23,887 bases of DNA from a virus. The notes below the pieces were generated by a model, which searched no databases, was not told the DNA's origin, and saw nothing but the letters and a program-made list of their open reading frames with translations. Position 1 is the first letter of the stretch. Every line of letters begins with the position of its first letter. A program made the position numbers and the translations under genes. Where the stretch lies: positions 1-23,887 of the IMG/VR virus record IMGVR_UViG_3300027973_001670. One strand, given 5' to 3'. Positions 14,462 to 22,230 of this stretch are shown piece by piece.

Positions 14462-17400
14462 ATGGCACTAGTATCACCGGGCGTACAAGTTACAGTAATA
14501 GACGAAAGTTTTTATACACCAGCGGAACCAGGTACGGTTCCAATGATCTTTATTGCCACTGCTCAGGACAAAGCCAATTCAGCAGGCACAGGCACAGCAG
14601 AAGGCACAAGAGCAGCCAATGCTGGTAAACCTTATCTTGTAACTTCTCAAAGAGATTTGAGTGACACATTTGGTGATGCAATTTTCTACACAGATTCAAA
14701 CAACAATCCAATTCACGGTGGTGAATTAAATGAGTACGGTTTACAAGCAGCATATTCTTTCCTAGGAGTGAGCAACAGAGCTTACGTGGTAAGAGCTAAC
14801 GTAGATTTAGATCAACTTCAAGCATCAGCTGATGCACCAGCCGGAACTCCAGCAGCTGGCACATATTGGTTTGACACAGCTAATAGTTTGTTTGGTATAT
14901 TTGAATGGAATTCTAATCCTGTGACTTCTACAGGAGGTCAAACATTTACTAATAAAGTTCCAACGGTGATCACAGATGTTGAACAATTAGTGGGTGAAAC
15001 AGCAGGCAATGCTCCCAAAGGCGCAGTGGGCCAAATTGGAGATTATGCTATCAATGCCACAACAACTTTCAATGATTTATATTACAAAAATTATCTAGGC
15101 ACTTGGGTTCAAGTAGGATCAACTGCTTGGAAAGCCAGTCAGCCAACAGTAATAGGATCTAATCAAAACGTATTATCTACATCGGGTACTTTTACTATCA
15201 ATGGAACACCTATCACAGGAACTTCATACACTCAAGTAATTTCTAATATCAACTCAGCAAATATCGTTGGAGTCACAGCAGCCAGTATCGGCACTGCAGT
15301 GGCAATCTTTTCAACCACAAGCAATATTATTTTAGCTTCAGTTTCTGGAACTTTATTAGCAGACTTAGGATTTACAGCAGGCACAAAATACATTCCTTCA
15401 GTAGTGGTTCAACCTCACACACAAATTCCTGCGTTTAAATCTTCAGATGCTAATCCAAGACCAACTGGATCTTTATGGATTAAAATTACTACTCCAAATC
15501 TTGGTGCTAGATTTAAAATTAAAAAATTCAATGGTGTAACCAATTTATTTGAAGATATTTCTGCTCCAATTTACAACAGCAATGAATCTGCACTGTACAA
15601 CATTGACAGAGCGGGTGGTGGAGCAAATATTGCTGTGGGATCACTTTATGTGAATTCCAACAATGGCAGTGATGAAGTTGATTTCATAATTCAAAGAAAA
15701 GAAAATACTGGAGCAACCATTATTAAATCCAGTGCAATCACCACTCAGTGTGTGTCTGGCACATACAGTGTGACCATGCAAGAATCAAAAATCAATCAAG
15801 AAGCATTGGGATCTAGCACAACTTTTTCTATCACAACAGTGGGACAATCTGGTGATGCTGATACAATTGCTAATGCAATCAATGCTCAAGGGTTTGTTAA
15901 CATTGAAGCCAGTGTGGACACTTTGAACAGAGTTGTGATATCACACAATATCGGCGGAGATATTAAAATTACTGATACTGGTGATTTACTTACTTTGGCA
16001 GGATTCATAGCAGATTCTACAACCAATCTATACAACGATGATGCCACTGATGGATCAACCAATCCAGTGGTATTGAGAGCCAGCAATTGGAAAACATTAT
16101 CTTACACAGCTAACAGCAATGCTCCAACCAGTTTGACTGCAGATGGTCAATTATGGTACAATTCAATTGTGGACGAAGCAGATATCATGTATCACAATGG
16201 AACCACATGGAAGGGTTACAAAGATGCAGCAGCATTTCCAAATTCTAGTCCACTAGGACCTATCGTGTCAGCTACTAAACCAACAGTACAATCTGATGAG
16301 ACACCGTTAGTGACTGGTGATTTATGGATTGATACCAGCGATATTGAAAACTATCCTCAGATTTACAGATACAACTCAGCAACTGTTACATGGACTTTGA
16401 TTGACAATTCAGATCAAACCACAGAAGATGGTATCATATTTGCTGATGCACGTTACAACACTTCAGGAGCCAACAGCGACACACCAGGCACCATAGAAGC
16501 GTTATTAACTTCTAACTTTGTTGACTTTGATGCTCCAGATCCAACATTGTATCCAAAAGGCATGTTGTTGTTCAACACACGCAGAAGTGGATTCAACGTT
16601 AAAAAATTTGTGAGAAACTATGTTGATCTTACTGATCAAAATACAAGATTCAGTGATGAAAACATGACTGCATACTACCCTCATAGATGGGTTTTAGAAT
16701 CTGGCAATCAAACCAACGGTGCTGGTAGCTTTGGTAGAAAAGCACAGAGAAAAGTTGTTATCCAAGCATTACAAGCATTGGTCAACAACAATGATGCCAT
16801 CAGAGATGATGCTTCTAGAATATTCAACTTGATAGCATGTCCTGGTTATTCAGAATTGATCGGCGAAATGATTTCATTAAACTATGACAGAGGTTTAAGT
16901 GCTTTTGTTGTAGGAGATTCTCCATTTAGATTGACTCCAGATGCCACTTCATTAAACGAATGGGCAACCAACGTGAATCTAGCAGTGCAAGACAGTGACG
17001 AAGGTCTAGTTTCATTTGATGAATACATGGGCGTATTTTATCCATCAGGATTCACCAGTGATAACTTTGGCAACGACATTGTGGTGCCAGCCAGTCATAT
17101 GATATTGAGAACTATTGCATTGAGTGACCAAGTTTCTTATCCATGGTTTGCTCCAGCAGGCACAAGACGTGGTGGCATAACAAACGCATCAAGTGTGGGT
17201 TACATCACATCAGAAGGTGAATTTGAGAGCATAGCATTGAACGAAGGTCAAAGAGACACATTGTATACTTCTAATGTGAACCCAATCACTTTCATCACAG
17301 GTGCTGGTTTAGTCAACTATGGTCAAAAAACCAGAGCAAGAAATGCTTCAGCACTGGACAGAATCAACGTTGCTAGATTGGTTATCTACTTAAGAAGTCA

Positions 17401-17674
17401 ATTGAACAGATTGGCCAAACCATATGTGTTTGAACCCAATGACAAAATTACTAGAGACGAAATTAAACAGCAAGCAGAAGGTCTAATGCTAGAGCTAGTG
17501 GGACAAAGAGCACTATACGACTTTATCGTGGTGTGCGATGAATCCAACAATACTCCAGCCAGAATAGATCGTAATGAATTGTACTTGGACATAGCAATTG
17601 AACCAGTTAAAGCAGTTGAGTTCATTTACATACCGTTGCGTTTGAAAAACACAGGAGAAATAAGCGGTTTATAA
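14462..17674 (+). CDS. 18: Tail sheath protein, gp18-like (enlarged)
   Basis: This is the contractile sheath subunit. The N-terminus (MALVSPGVQVTVIDESFY, then VPMIFIATAQDK, and a SFLGVSNRAYVVRAN segment near 105) and the C-terminal third (from about 700: FNVKKFVRNYVD, HRWVLESGNQ, YPWFAPAGTRRGG, QKTRARNASALDRINVARL, and a conserved end around DIAIEPVKAVEFIYIP) match T4 gp18. In T4 the N- and C-terminal parts together form the conserved inner domain and the middle forms surface domains. T4 gp18 has 659 residues; this one has 1070, with the excess in the middle (about 120-700). That insert contains five aromatic modules (near 136, 193-220, 332-366, 558-590, 617-650) of the type GDLWID...YRYN...W. 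A late octamer and strong ribosome site precede it, consistent with very high late expression. Confidence 0.95.
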   Translation: MALVSPGVQVTVIDESFYTPAEPGTVPMIFIATAQDKANSAGTGTAEGTRAANAGKPYLVTSQRDLSDTFGDAIFYTDSNNNPIHGGELNEYGLQAAYSFLGVSNRAYVVRANVDLDQLQASADAPAGTPAAGTYWFDTANSLFGIFEWNSNPVTSTGGQTFTNKVPTVITDVEQLVGETAGNAPKGAVGQIGDYAINATTTFNDLYYKNYLGTWVQVGSTAWKASQPTVIGSNQNVLSTSGTFTINGTPITGTSYTQVISNINSANIVGVTAASIGTAVAIFSTTSNIILASVSGTLLADLGFTAGTKYIPSVVVQPHTQIPAFKSSDANPRPTGSLWIKITTPNLGARFKIKKFNGVTNLFEDISAPIYNSNESALYNIDRAGGGANIAVGSLYVNSNNGSDEVDFIIQRKENTGATIIKSSAITTQCVSGTYSVTMQESKINQEALGSSTTFSITTVGQSGDADTIANAINAQGFVNIEASVDTLNRVVISHNIGGDIKITDTGDLLTLAGFIADSTTNLYNDDATDGSTNPVVLRASNWKTLSYTANSNAPTSLTADGQLWYNSIVDEADIMYHNGTTWKGYKDAAAFPNSSPLGPIVSATKPTVQSDETPLVTGDLWIDTSDIENYPQIYRYNSATVTWTLIDNSDQTTEDGIIFADARYNTSGANSDTPGTIEALLTSNFVDFDAPDPTLYPKGMLLFNTRRSGFNVKKFVRNYVDLTDQNTRFSDENMTAYYPHRWVLESGNQTNGAGSFGRKAQRKVVIQALQALVNNNDAIRDDASRIFNLIACPGYSELIGEMISLNYDRGLSAFVVGDSPFRLTPDATSLNEWATNVNLAVQDSDEGLVSFDEYMGVFYPSGFTSDNFGNDIVVPASHMILRTIALSDQVSYPWFAPAGTRRGGITNASSVGYITSEGEFESIALNEGQRDTLYTSNVNPITFITGAGLVNYGQKTRARNASALDRINVARLVIYLRSQLNRLAKPYVFEPNDKITRDEIKQQAEGLMLELVGQRALYDFIVVCDESNNTPARIDRNELYLDIAIEPVKAVEFIYIPLRLKNTGEISGL

Positions 17675-17680
17675 TAACTT

Positions 17681-17688
17681 TATAAATA
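17681..17688 (+). promoter_or_regulatory. Canonical T4-type late promoter for gp19 (TATAAATA)
   Basis: TATAAATA is an exact match to the T4 late octamer, in the 32-base gap between gp18 and gp19. It is followed by CTAGCA, which recurs after other late octamers here. It lets gp19 be transcribed independently of gp18. Confidence 0.88.
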
Positions 17689-17696
17689 CTAGCAAT

Positions 17697-17701
17697 AGGA
17701 G
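17697..17701 (+). promoter_or_regulatory. Strong Shine-Dalgarno site of gp19 (AGGAG)
   Basis: AGGAG lies five bases before the ATG at 17707 and fixes the start. Confidence 0.85.
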
Positions 17702-17706
17702 AAACA

Positions 17707-18333
17707 ATGAGTATATCTACACTATCTAAATTGACAGTACCTTTGGCCAGCAACGCAAGTGCAGGCAGTCAGGGTCTGTTGATGCCAAAATTATCGTATC
17801 GTTTCAGAGTCACATTGGAAAATTTTGGTGTATCGACTCCAACCACAGAATTAACTAAACAAGTTATTGATGTTACAAGACCCAACGTAAGTTTTGAAAA
17901 CATCACATTAGATGTGTACAACTCTAAAGTTTATCTTGCTGGTAAACACACTTGGGAACCTATCACATTAAATTTAAGAGAAGATGTGAACAATAATGTA
18001 CAAAAATTAGTAGGCGAACAGCTACAGAAACAATTTGACTTTTATGAACAATCTGCTGCTGCTTCAGGATCTGATTACAAATTTGTAACTAGAATTGAAG
18101 TGTTAGATGGTGGTAACGGAGCAAATGCTGCCAACATTTTAGAAACTTTCGAATTGTATGGTTGCTATGTAGATTCAGCAAACTATAACACATTGGCTTA
18201 CAACACCAACGATCCTATCAGCGTGACATTATCTATCAGATATGACAATGCTATTCAAACGCCTCAGGGTACAGGAATTGGCACCGCAATAGGTCGTACA
18301 ATTAATACTCTTGCCACAGGCGGCGGACAATAA
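17707..18333 (+). CDS. 19: Tail tube protein, gp19-like
   Basis: This 208-residue protein matches the T4 gp19 tube subunit (163 residues), which stacks in hexameric rings inside the sheath. Supporting text includes LLMPKLSYRFRVTLENFG, QVIDVTRPNVSFENITLDVYNSKVYLAGKHTWEPITLNLRED, KFVTRIEVLD, and LETFELYGCYVDSANYNTLAYNTNDPISVTLSIRYDNA. The order of strands and the 'P-V-F-E...W-E-P-I-T-L' core are those of the tube fold. It follows gp18 directly, has its own consensus late promoter and strong ribosome site, and is followed by a terminator. This is the arrangement of a very abundant protein expressed as a single-gene unit. Confidence 0.93.
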   Translation: MSISTLSKLTVPLASNASAGSQGLLMPKLSYRFRVTLENFGVSTPTTELTKQVIDVTRPNVSFENITLDVYNSKVYLAGKHTWEPITLNLREDVNNNVQKLVGEQLQKQFDFYEQSAAASGSDYKFVTRIEVLDGGNGANAANILETFELYGCYVDSANYNTLAYNTNDPISVTLSIRYDNAIQTPQGTGIGTAIGRTINTLATGGGQ

Positions 18334-18355
18334 TTTAAACATCTTAAATTGATTC

Positions 18356-18384
18356 AAAAAGGGGTCTAAATGGCCCCTTTTTTT
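18356..18384 (+). terminator. Rho-independent terminator after gp19
   Basis: A stem GGGGTC / GGCCCC (18361-18366 and 18372-18377, one G-T pair) with a five-base loop TAAAT is followed by seven T residues. An A-run before the stem extends it by pairing with the T-run, so it could also work in the other direction. It starts 22 bases after the gp19 stop and is the only convincing intrinsic terminator I see in the window. Confidence 0.92.
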
Positions 18385-18409
18385 ATTTTAGCAGCATAGA
18401 TTTACAACA

Positions 18410-18417
18410 CATAAATA
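18410..18417 (+). promoter_or_regulatory. Late promoter octamer, five bases before a start (CATAAATA)
   Basis: CATAAATA matches the T4 octamer at seven of eight bases, just downstream of the gp19 terminator. It is followed by TTAGC and the ATG at 18423. It restarts transcription for the next unit, and the start codon would coincide with the 5' end of the RNA. Confidence 0.75.
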
Positions 18418-18422
18418 TTAGC

Positions 18423-19541
18423 ATGCCAAACATATTAAAACCTTTTTTAGATAATCTTTTCAAAGGAGCTTTAAATCCCAAAGGCAACCTTGCTGACTAT
18501 CAACATGGACAAAGATTATTTGTGGATGACAGTTTTAGATTGGCTCCAAAACAAAAGTTTCTTTACCACGTATCATTCAATATTAACTCTCGCGCCACAG
18601 CAATTATTCCTAATTTCAATTCCACTGTTGGCGAAGAATTAAACATGTTGGTAAAATCTGTGGATTTACCCAAATACACCATAGAAACTGTGACCAAAAA
18701 TCAATACAACAAAAAAAGAAAATTACAAACTAGAATAAATTATGATCCTATTCAAGTAGTATTTCACGATGACAACTATGGCATAACCACTGCTATGTGG
18801 CAGATGTATTATCAATATTATTTTAAAGATGGAAACTATGGCAAAAAAGATCAAACCAAAACCATATCCAGCACTGTGCCTGATCAGTACAACAGAGGAA
18901 ATACCATATCAGGAGACACGGCGAACAAATATAGATATGGAATGGATTCTGATTCTTTTGAACCTTTTTTTACCAGCATACAAATTTATCAAATGGCTAG
19001 AAAAAGATACACCTGTTACACATTGGTGAATCCATTGATAACCAATTGGCAAGGAGACACGTTATCATATGGCAGCAATGATCCAGTGGCCAACAGTATG
19101 ACCATAGAGTTTGAAACAGTATTCATGAGCAGAGGACCAGTAACTGCTGGATCAGCACCCAAAGGATTTGGTGTTAGACACTATGATAAAACTCCAAGTC
19201 CGTTGTCATTGCCTGGTGGAGGAACCACTAGTGTGTTTGGAGTGGGTGGAGTATTGAGTGGACTTTTTGGATTGGGTGGAGACAAAAGTGCTTTCAGTGA
19301 TATTGAATCGGGCGGTGCGGGATCTGGTAGTTTTTTAAAAACAGTTATAAGCAGTGCTAACAGACTTAAAAATTTAAAAAAATTAAACAAAGAAGGTTTG
19401 AGAGAAGAAGGATTCAATATAGTCAAAGAAGGAATTGGCAGAGTGGGTGGAACCAATGTGAGTGGTGTGGCCAACACACTGTTTCCTAAAAATACCCCTG
19501 TGGCTAATAACGTAACCAAAGCTGAGTTAAAAAGAAGATAA
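18423..19541 (+). CDS. Second tail-tube-family protein, possible tube initiator
   Basis: This is a 372-residue protein. The N-terminal part (residues about 45-125) has FLYHVSFNIN, ELNMLVKSVDLPKYTIETV, NQYNKKRKLQTRINYDPIQVVFHDDNYG and TAMWQMYYQYYF, and a later strand pair reads SMTIEFETVFM. This is the strand order of the gp19 tube-fold family, so I read it as a gp19 paralogue. T4 baseplate proteins such as gp54 (320 residues), which starts the tube, share that fold, so a tube-initiator or tube-cap role is a reasonable guess. The C-terminal third is Gly-rich, then Lys-rich (KNLKKLNKEGLREEGF), and has no assignment. It begins a new unit after the terminator and lies three bases before the next gene. 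Confidence 0.6.
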   Translation: MPNILKPFLDNLFKGALNPKGNLADYQHGQRLFVDDSFRLAPKQKFLYHVSFNINSRATAIIPNFNSTVGEELNMLVKSVDLPKYTIETVTKNQYNKKRKLQTRINYDPIQVVFHDDNYGITTAMWQMYYQYYFKDGNYGKKDQTKTISSTVPDQYNRGNTISGDTANKYRYGMDSDSFEPFFTSIQIYQMARKRYTCYTLVNPLITNWQGDTLSYGSNDPVANSMTIEFETVFMSRGPVTAGSAPKGFGVRHYDKTPSPLSLPGGGTTSVFGVGGVLSGLFGLGGDKSAFSDIESGGAGSGSFLKTVISSANRLKNLKKLNKEGLREEGFNIVKEGIGRVGGTNVSGVANTLFPKNTPVANNVTKAELKRR

Positions 19542-19544
19542 TTT

Positions 19545-20021
19545 ATGTCCAGTGAAAATATTATTAATTCTGATTTTCCTGAATTAGATGTTTCAATTCC
19601 TAATATTAATCCTAGAGAATTGAGTGTTACTAACAAAGAAAAAATCAATACCTCAAACAATGTTCCCAGCACTGTTTCAAACACTGATAGTGCTCAGCCA
19701 GTTAAAACATTTTTTGACAAATATTTTGTTGAGCCTATCAGTATTCCAGCTGGTGAAATAGATGCTGTGATAGGATTTTTTGAAAAAAGAAATTTTGAAA
19801 AAACTGCAGCAGTCAGTGTGTCCACAATTTTATTACAGCAGGCCAAGTTAGATAATGTGAATATTTTTCAATTGTTGGATACTTTAAAAGGATTGAGCGA
19901 ATTACAATTGAGTAGTGTTGTTGCAGAAATTTTAAATGTGAACAGATCAAAAATTTCCACACTAGGATTCAAAGTGACCAACAATCAAAACCAATTCGAA
20001 AAACGCAACATAGTGGTATAA
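19545..20021 (+). CDS. Conserved-style phage protein of unknown function
   Basis: I cannot name this 158-residue protein. Residues about 1-50 are Ser/Asn/Thr-rich and look disordered. From about 60, IPAGEIDAVIGFFEKRNFEKTAAVS is followed by LLQQAKLDNVNIFQLLDTLKGLSELQLSSVVAEILNVNRSKISTLGF, a predicted helical bundle. I recall similar text in proteins of marine T4-like phages next to tail and head-completion genes. There is no signal peptide, membrane segment or catalytic motif. It is separated by three bases from the upstream tube-family gene and four bases from gp4, so it belongs to their operon. A virion assembly role is inferred from context only. Confidence 0.8.
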   Translation: MSSENIINSDFPELDVSIPNINPRELSVTNKEKINTSNNVPSTVSNTDSAQPVKTFFDKYFVEPISIPAGEIDAVIGFFEKRNFEKTAAVSVSTILLQQAKLDNVNIFQLLDTLKGLSELQLSSVVAEILNVNRSKISTLGFKVTNNQNQFEKRNIVV

Positions 20022-20025
20022 TCAG

Positions 20026-20469
20026 ATGCCTCGACGTTTTGCTCAAGGTAAATTCACTTTAAAAAATCCTGAAAAATATCTAGGAACCAAAGACCCATTG
20101 TACAGATCCAGTTGGGAATTTGCTTTTATGAAATTTTGTGATGAAAGTCCTTCCATTGCCAAATGGGCCAGTGAAGCAGTGAGAATACCTTACAGAAATC
20201 CTCTCACCGGAAGATACACCATATATGTGCCAGACTTTTTTATCAACTATGTGGACAAAGGTGGACAACCACATGCAGAGATAGTTGAAATCAAACCACA
20301 GAATCAATCGTTGAGAGAAAAAGTGGGAAAAAATTTAAACAATCAAGCCAGTTACATTTTGAATCAAGCCAAATGGGAAGCTGCCACTGCATGGTGCCGT
20401 CAAAAAGGTTTAAAGTTCAGGGTGATCAACGAAACCGATATTTTTCACCAAGGCAGCAAGCGCCGATAA
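20026..20469 (+). CDS. 4: Head completion nuclease-fold protein, gp4-like
   Basis: This 147-residue homologue of T4 gp4 (also called gp50/65, 150 residues) is needed to finish DNA-filled heads before tail joining. Matching text includes the basic N-terminus GKFTLKNPEKYLG, YRSSWEFAFMKFCDESPSIAKWASEAVRIPY, YVPDFFINY, EIVEIKP, and the end AKWEAATAWCRQKGLKFRVINETD. Asp70 with Glu88-x-Lys90, plus Glu31 in the SSWE helix, make the E...D...ExK pattern of the restriction-endonuclease-like fold, so it may trim DNA at the portal. In T4 gene 4 is in another cluster (near 2, 64 and 53); here it sits directly before the terminase genes. Its stop codon lies inside the late octamer of gp16. Confidence 0.88.
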   Translation: MPRRFAQGKFTLKNPEKYLGTKDPLYRSSWEFAFMKFCDESPSIAKWASEAVRIPYRNPLTGRYTIYVPDFFINYVDKGGQPHAEIVEIKPQNQSLREKVGKNLNNQASYILNQAKWEAATAWCRQKGLKFRVINETDIFHQGSKRR

Positions 20470-20472
20470 ATA
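20465..20472 (+). promoter_or_regulatory. Late promoter octamer for gp16 (GATAAATA)
   Basis: GATAAATA includes the TAA stop of gp4 (20467-20469) and ends eight bases before the gp16 ATG. It matches seven of eight bases of TATAAATA. No Shine-Dalgarno sequence follows. Confidence 0.65.
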
Positions 20473-20480
20473 ATACTATC

Positions 20481-20972
20481 ATGACCAAAAAATTAGAAGA
20501 TCTATTGAATCTACCAGAATCCAAAGACATAGTGATGGAAGAAAAAAATAAAAAAGAACAAGAAAAATCTTTGGATGCTCAAAAAGAAACCCTGCGAGAC
20601 ATTGCTGAGTTTGACAAGATCACTGCAGCACTACCCATGGTGAAAGATTTGGGCACAATGGCTGATGAAGAACTGGATGAAATAGCCAAAAAAGCCATGA
20701 CTGCCTATGACGATTTGATGGACTTGGGCATGAACGTGGAGAGCAGATACAGTGGTAGAGTGTTTGAAGTGGCTGGTAACATGTTGAAAACCACACTGGA
20801 AGCCAAAGCTGCCAAAATAGACAAAAAGCTCAAAATGATAGACCTACAGATACGCAAGCAAAAGATGGACAGAGATGGCGGAATTGACGATTCTAACATG
20901 GTACAGGGCGAAGGCTACGTGGTTACTGATCGTAACAGTTTGATTGAAAAACTTAAAAATATGGATAAATAA
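20481..20972 (+). CDS. 16: Terminase small subunit, gp16-like
   Basis: This 163-residue protein is close in length to T4 gp16 (164). The gp16 ring recognises the concatemer and stimulates the gp17 ATPase. The protein is highly charged and helical: an acidic/basic N-terminus with an E/K-rich stretch (residues about 20-40), then LPMVKDLGTMADEELDEIAKKAMTAYDDLMDLGMNVESR, FEVAGNMLKTTLEAKAAKIDKKLKMIDLQIRKQKM as the central coiled-coil region, and a C-terminal tail with VVTDRNSLIEKL. The reading frame is open further upstream inside gp4, but ATG 20481 fits the family length and follows a late octamer. The last codons, Asp-Lys-stop, form the next octamer. Confidence 0.85.
   Translation: MTKKLEDLLNLPESKDIVMEEKNKKEQEKSLDAQKETLRDIAEFDKITAALPMVKDLGTMADEELDEIAKKAMTAYDDLMDLGMNVESRYSGRVFEVAGNMLKTTLEAKAAKIDKKLKMIDLQIRKQKMDRDGGIDDSNMVQGEGYVVTDRNSLIEKLKNMDK
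20964..20971 (+). promoter_or_regulatory. Late promoter octamer inside the gp16 3' end (GATAAATA)
   Basis: GATAAATA is written by the last two sense codons (Asp-Lys) and the first two bases of the TAA stop of gp16. It ends seven bases before the ATG at 20979. Confidence 0.6.
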
Positions 20973-20978
20973 ACACAT

Positions 20979-21557
20979 ATGGAAACAGAATTTAAAAAAA
21001 TACTGGCAGAAAGCAAAAAAACCTACAGATTTAAATTGGGTTTAGCTGGTGAATTGCCTGAAAATATCAATGATGCTTTGAAACAAGCACTTAGCAAATA
21101 TGAAATAGTGAGTTTGTCCAAAGGCAAAAAAACTCCAATCACAGAAAGACCACTGGATTTCCCCAAACTACAGAACATGGAAGTCACATACTTTGATGCT
21201 GAATTGGCCTATCCTACCACTCCAGAAATTTTAGAACAATACGTGAGTTTGATCACGAAGGTCCCAATGAGTCATGTGATAGTGAGAACAGACGTGCAGC
21301 ATACGGATTATCCCACAGACAAAAAAGAAGAACCCTATGTAGCAAAACTTGAAACACCATTGGAGCAAGCAGATAAGAAAGCACAAGATCAAGTGGGACA
21401 AAAGAGAGTCACAGAAATTTTAAAACAGATGGAAAAAGACAGAAAAGCAATCACTTTGGCCAAAGAAGATTCAAAAAATAAAAAAGAAAAACAATTGCAG
21501 GACAGAGAAGAGAAAGCCTCTGCATCACCTTTAACCAAAGTCAAACACGATAAATAG
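20979..21557 (+). CDS. Unrecognised protein between terminase subunits (192 residues)
   Basis: I cannot assign a function. Residues 1-125 look folded: KTYRFKLGLAGELPENINDALKQALSKYEIVSLSKGKKTPI, then PLDFPKLQNMEVTYFDAELAYPTTPEILEQYVS and MSHVIVRTDV. This alternates strands and helices in a ferredoxin-like or small alpha/beta pattern. Residues about 130-192 are a charged K/E/Q-rich helix, probably coiled coil. Similar text occurs, as I recall, in marine T4-like phages near the terminase genes. Placement between gp16 and gp17 suggests a packaging, prohead core or scaffold role, but that is inference. It ends in Asp-Lys-stop, whose bases form the late octamer for the next gene. Confidence 0.8.
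   Translation: METEFKKILAESKKTYRFKLGLAGELPENINDALKQALSKYEIVSLSKGKKTPITERPLDFPKLQNMEVTYFDAELAYPTTPEILEQYVSLITKVPMSHVIVRTDVQHTDYPTDKKEEPYVAKLETPLEQADKKAQDQVGQKRVTEILKQMEKDRKAITLAKEDSKNKKEKQLQDREEKASASPLTKVKHDK
21549..21556 (+). promoter_or_regulatory. Late promoter octamer inside a 3' end (GATAAATA)
   Basis: GATAAATA is made by the final Asp-Lys codons plus the first two bases of the TAG stop of the upstream gene. It ends five bases before the ATG at 21562. Confidence 0.6.
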
Positions 21558-21561
21558 AGTT

Positions 21562-22182
21562 ATGGATATCAGAGATATATTAAGCAGGATTGACAAAGTT
21601 CAAAACCCCAAAGAACTTGCCAGCGAGATTGTTAAGTCTAATCTCACAGAAGCAGCATCTATCAGTGTGAACATGTATGGAAATACACCTGACGAAGTTC
21701 AAGCCATGTATCAAATTTTTAAAAATGCAGGATTGACTCCTCCAACACCAGCAGTGGTTGGACCCGCTCCTGTAGAAGCTGAAGAAAAATCAGTGGGTGA
21801 GGATGACAGATATCAAGCCAGCACCACTCCAGATCCTAAATATGCCACAATACCAGACACAGTGGATCCCACAGGTGATGATCTTCATAAGAAGAAAAAA
21901 ATGTATGCCAGAAGTCAACCAGGCGACAATCCAATGGCTGTGAAAGAAGATGACATTTCATTAGCAGAAAAAATCAAATCACAATTAACTCAAGACTATG
22001 CTGCTTTTAAAGAAGGTGCAGTCAAAGGTTGGTTGATGGACATGGAATCAGACGCAGCTGAAATGAACAAAGACGAATTCATCAAAAAACACGGACAAAG
22101 ACATGCAGATATTTGGGATAGAATAAATTCTGAAAATCCTGATTCAAATTCTGATTCTTTTGAAGATATTGAACTAGAATAA
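21562..22182 (+). CDS. Unrecognised protein before gp17 (206 residues)
   Basis: No function can be assigned. The N-terminal helix (MDIRDILSRIDKVQNPKELA) is followed by EAASISVNMYGNTPDEVQAMYQIFKNAGL, a short strand-helix unit whose style I recall from marine T4-like phage proteins. The middle is Pro/Ala/Glu-rich and probably disordered. The region VDPTGDDLHKKKKMYARSQPGDNPM is basic. A helical acidic C-terminal region follows, with EGAVKGWLMDMESDAAEM and EFIKKHGQRHADIWDRI. The high charge and lack of a fold signature would fit a scaffold, core or internal head protein, but this is inference. A 48-base gap separates it from gp17. Confidence 0.8.
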   Translation: MDIRDILSRIDKVQNPKELASEIVKSNLTEAASISVNMYGNTPDEVQAMYQIFKNAGLTPPTPAVVGPAPVEAEEKSVGEDDRYQASTTPDPKYATIPDTVDPTGDDLHKKKKMYARSQPGDNPMAVKEDDISLAEKIKSQLTQDYAAFKEGAVKGWLMDMESDAAEMNKDEFIKKHGQRHADIWDRINSENPDSNSDSFEDIELE

Positions 22183-22216
22183 TCACTTCACAAACAAATT
22201 ACCTCACATTTAATCA

Positions 22217-22224
22217 GATAAGTA
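22217..22224 (+). promoter_or_regulatory. Weak late promoter-like octamer for gp17 (GATAAGTA)
   Basis: GATAAGTA matches six of eight bases of TATAAATA, in the 48-base gap before gp17. It ends six bases before the ATG at 22231 and is followed by CTAC, like other late sites here. Confidence 0.45.
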
Positions 22225-22230
22225 CTACAT

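Noticed and set aside
19181-19684. 167-codon minus-strand open frame
   Set aside because: It is antisense to the end of the tube-family gene and the start of the next gene; it has no recognisable motif and is explained by codon use of the plus-strand genes.
20373-20480. Upstream extension of the gp16 frame into gp4
   Set aside because: The extra residues are low-quality text antisense to nothing but out of frame within gp4; ATG 20481 gives the family length and follows a late octamer.
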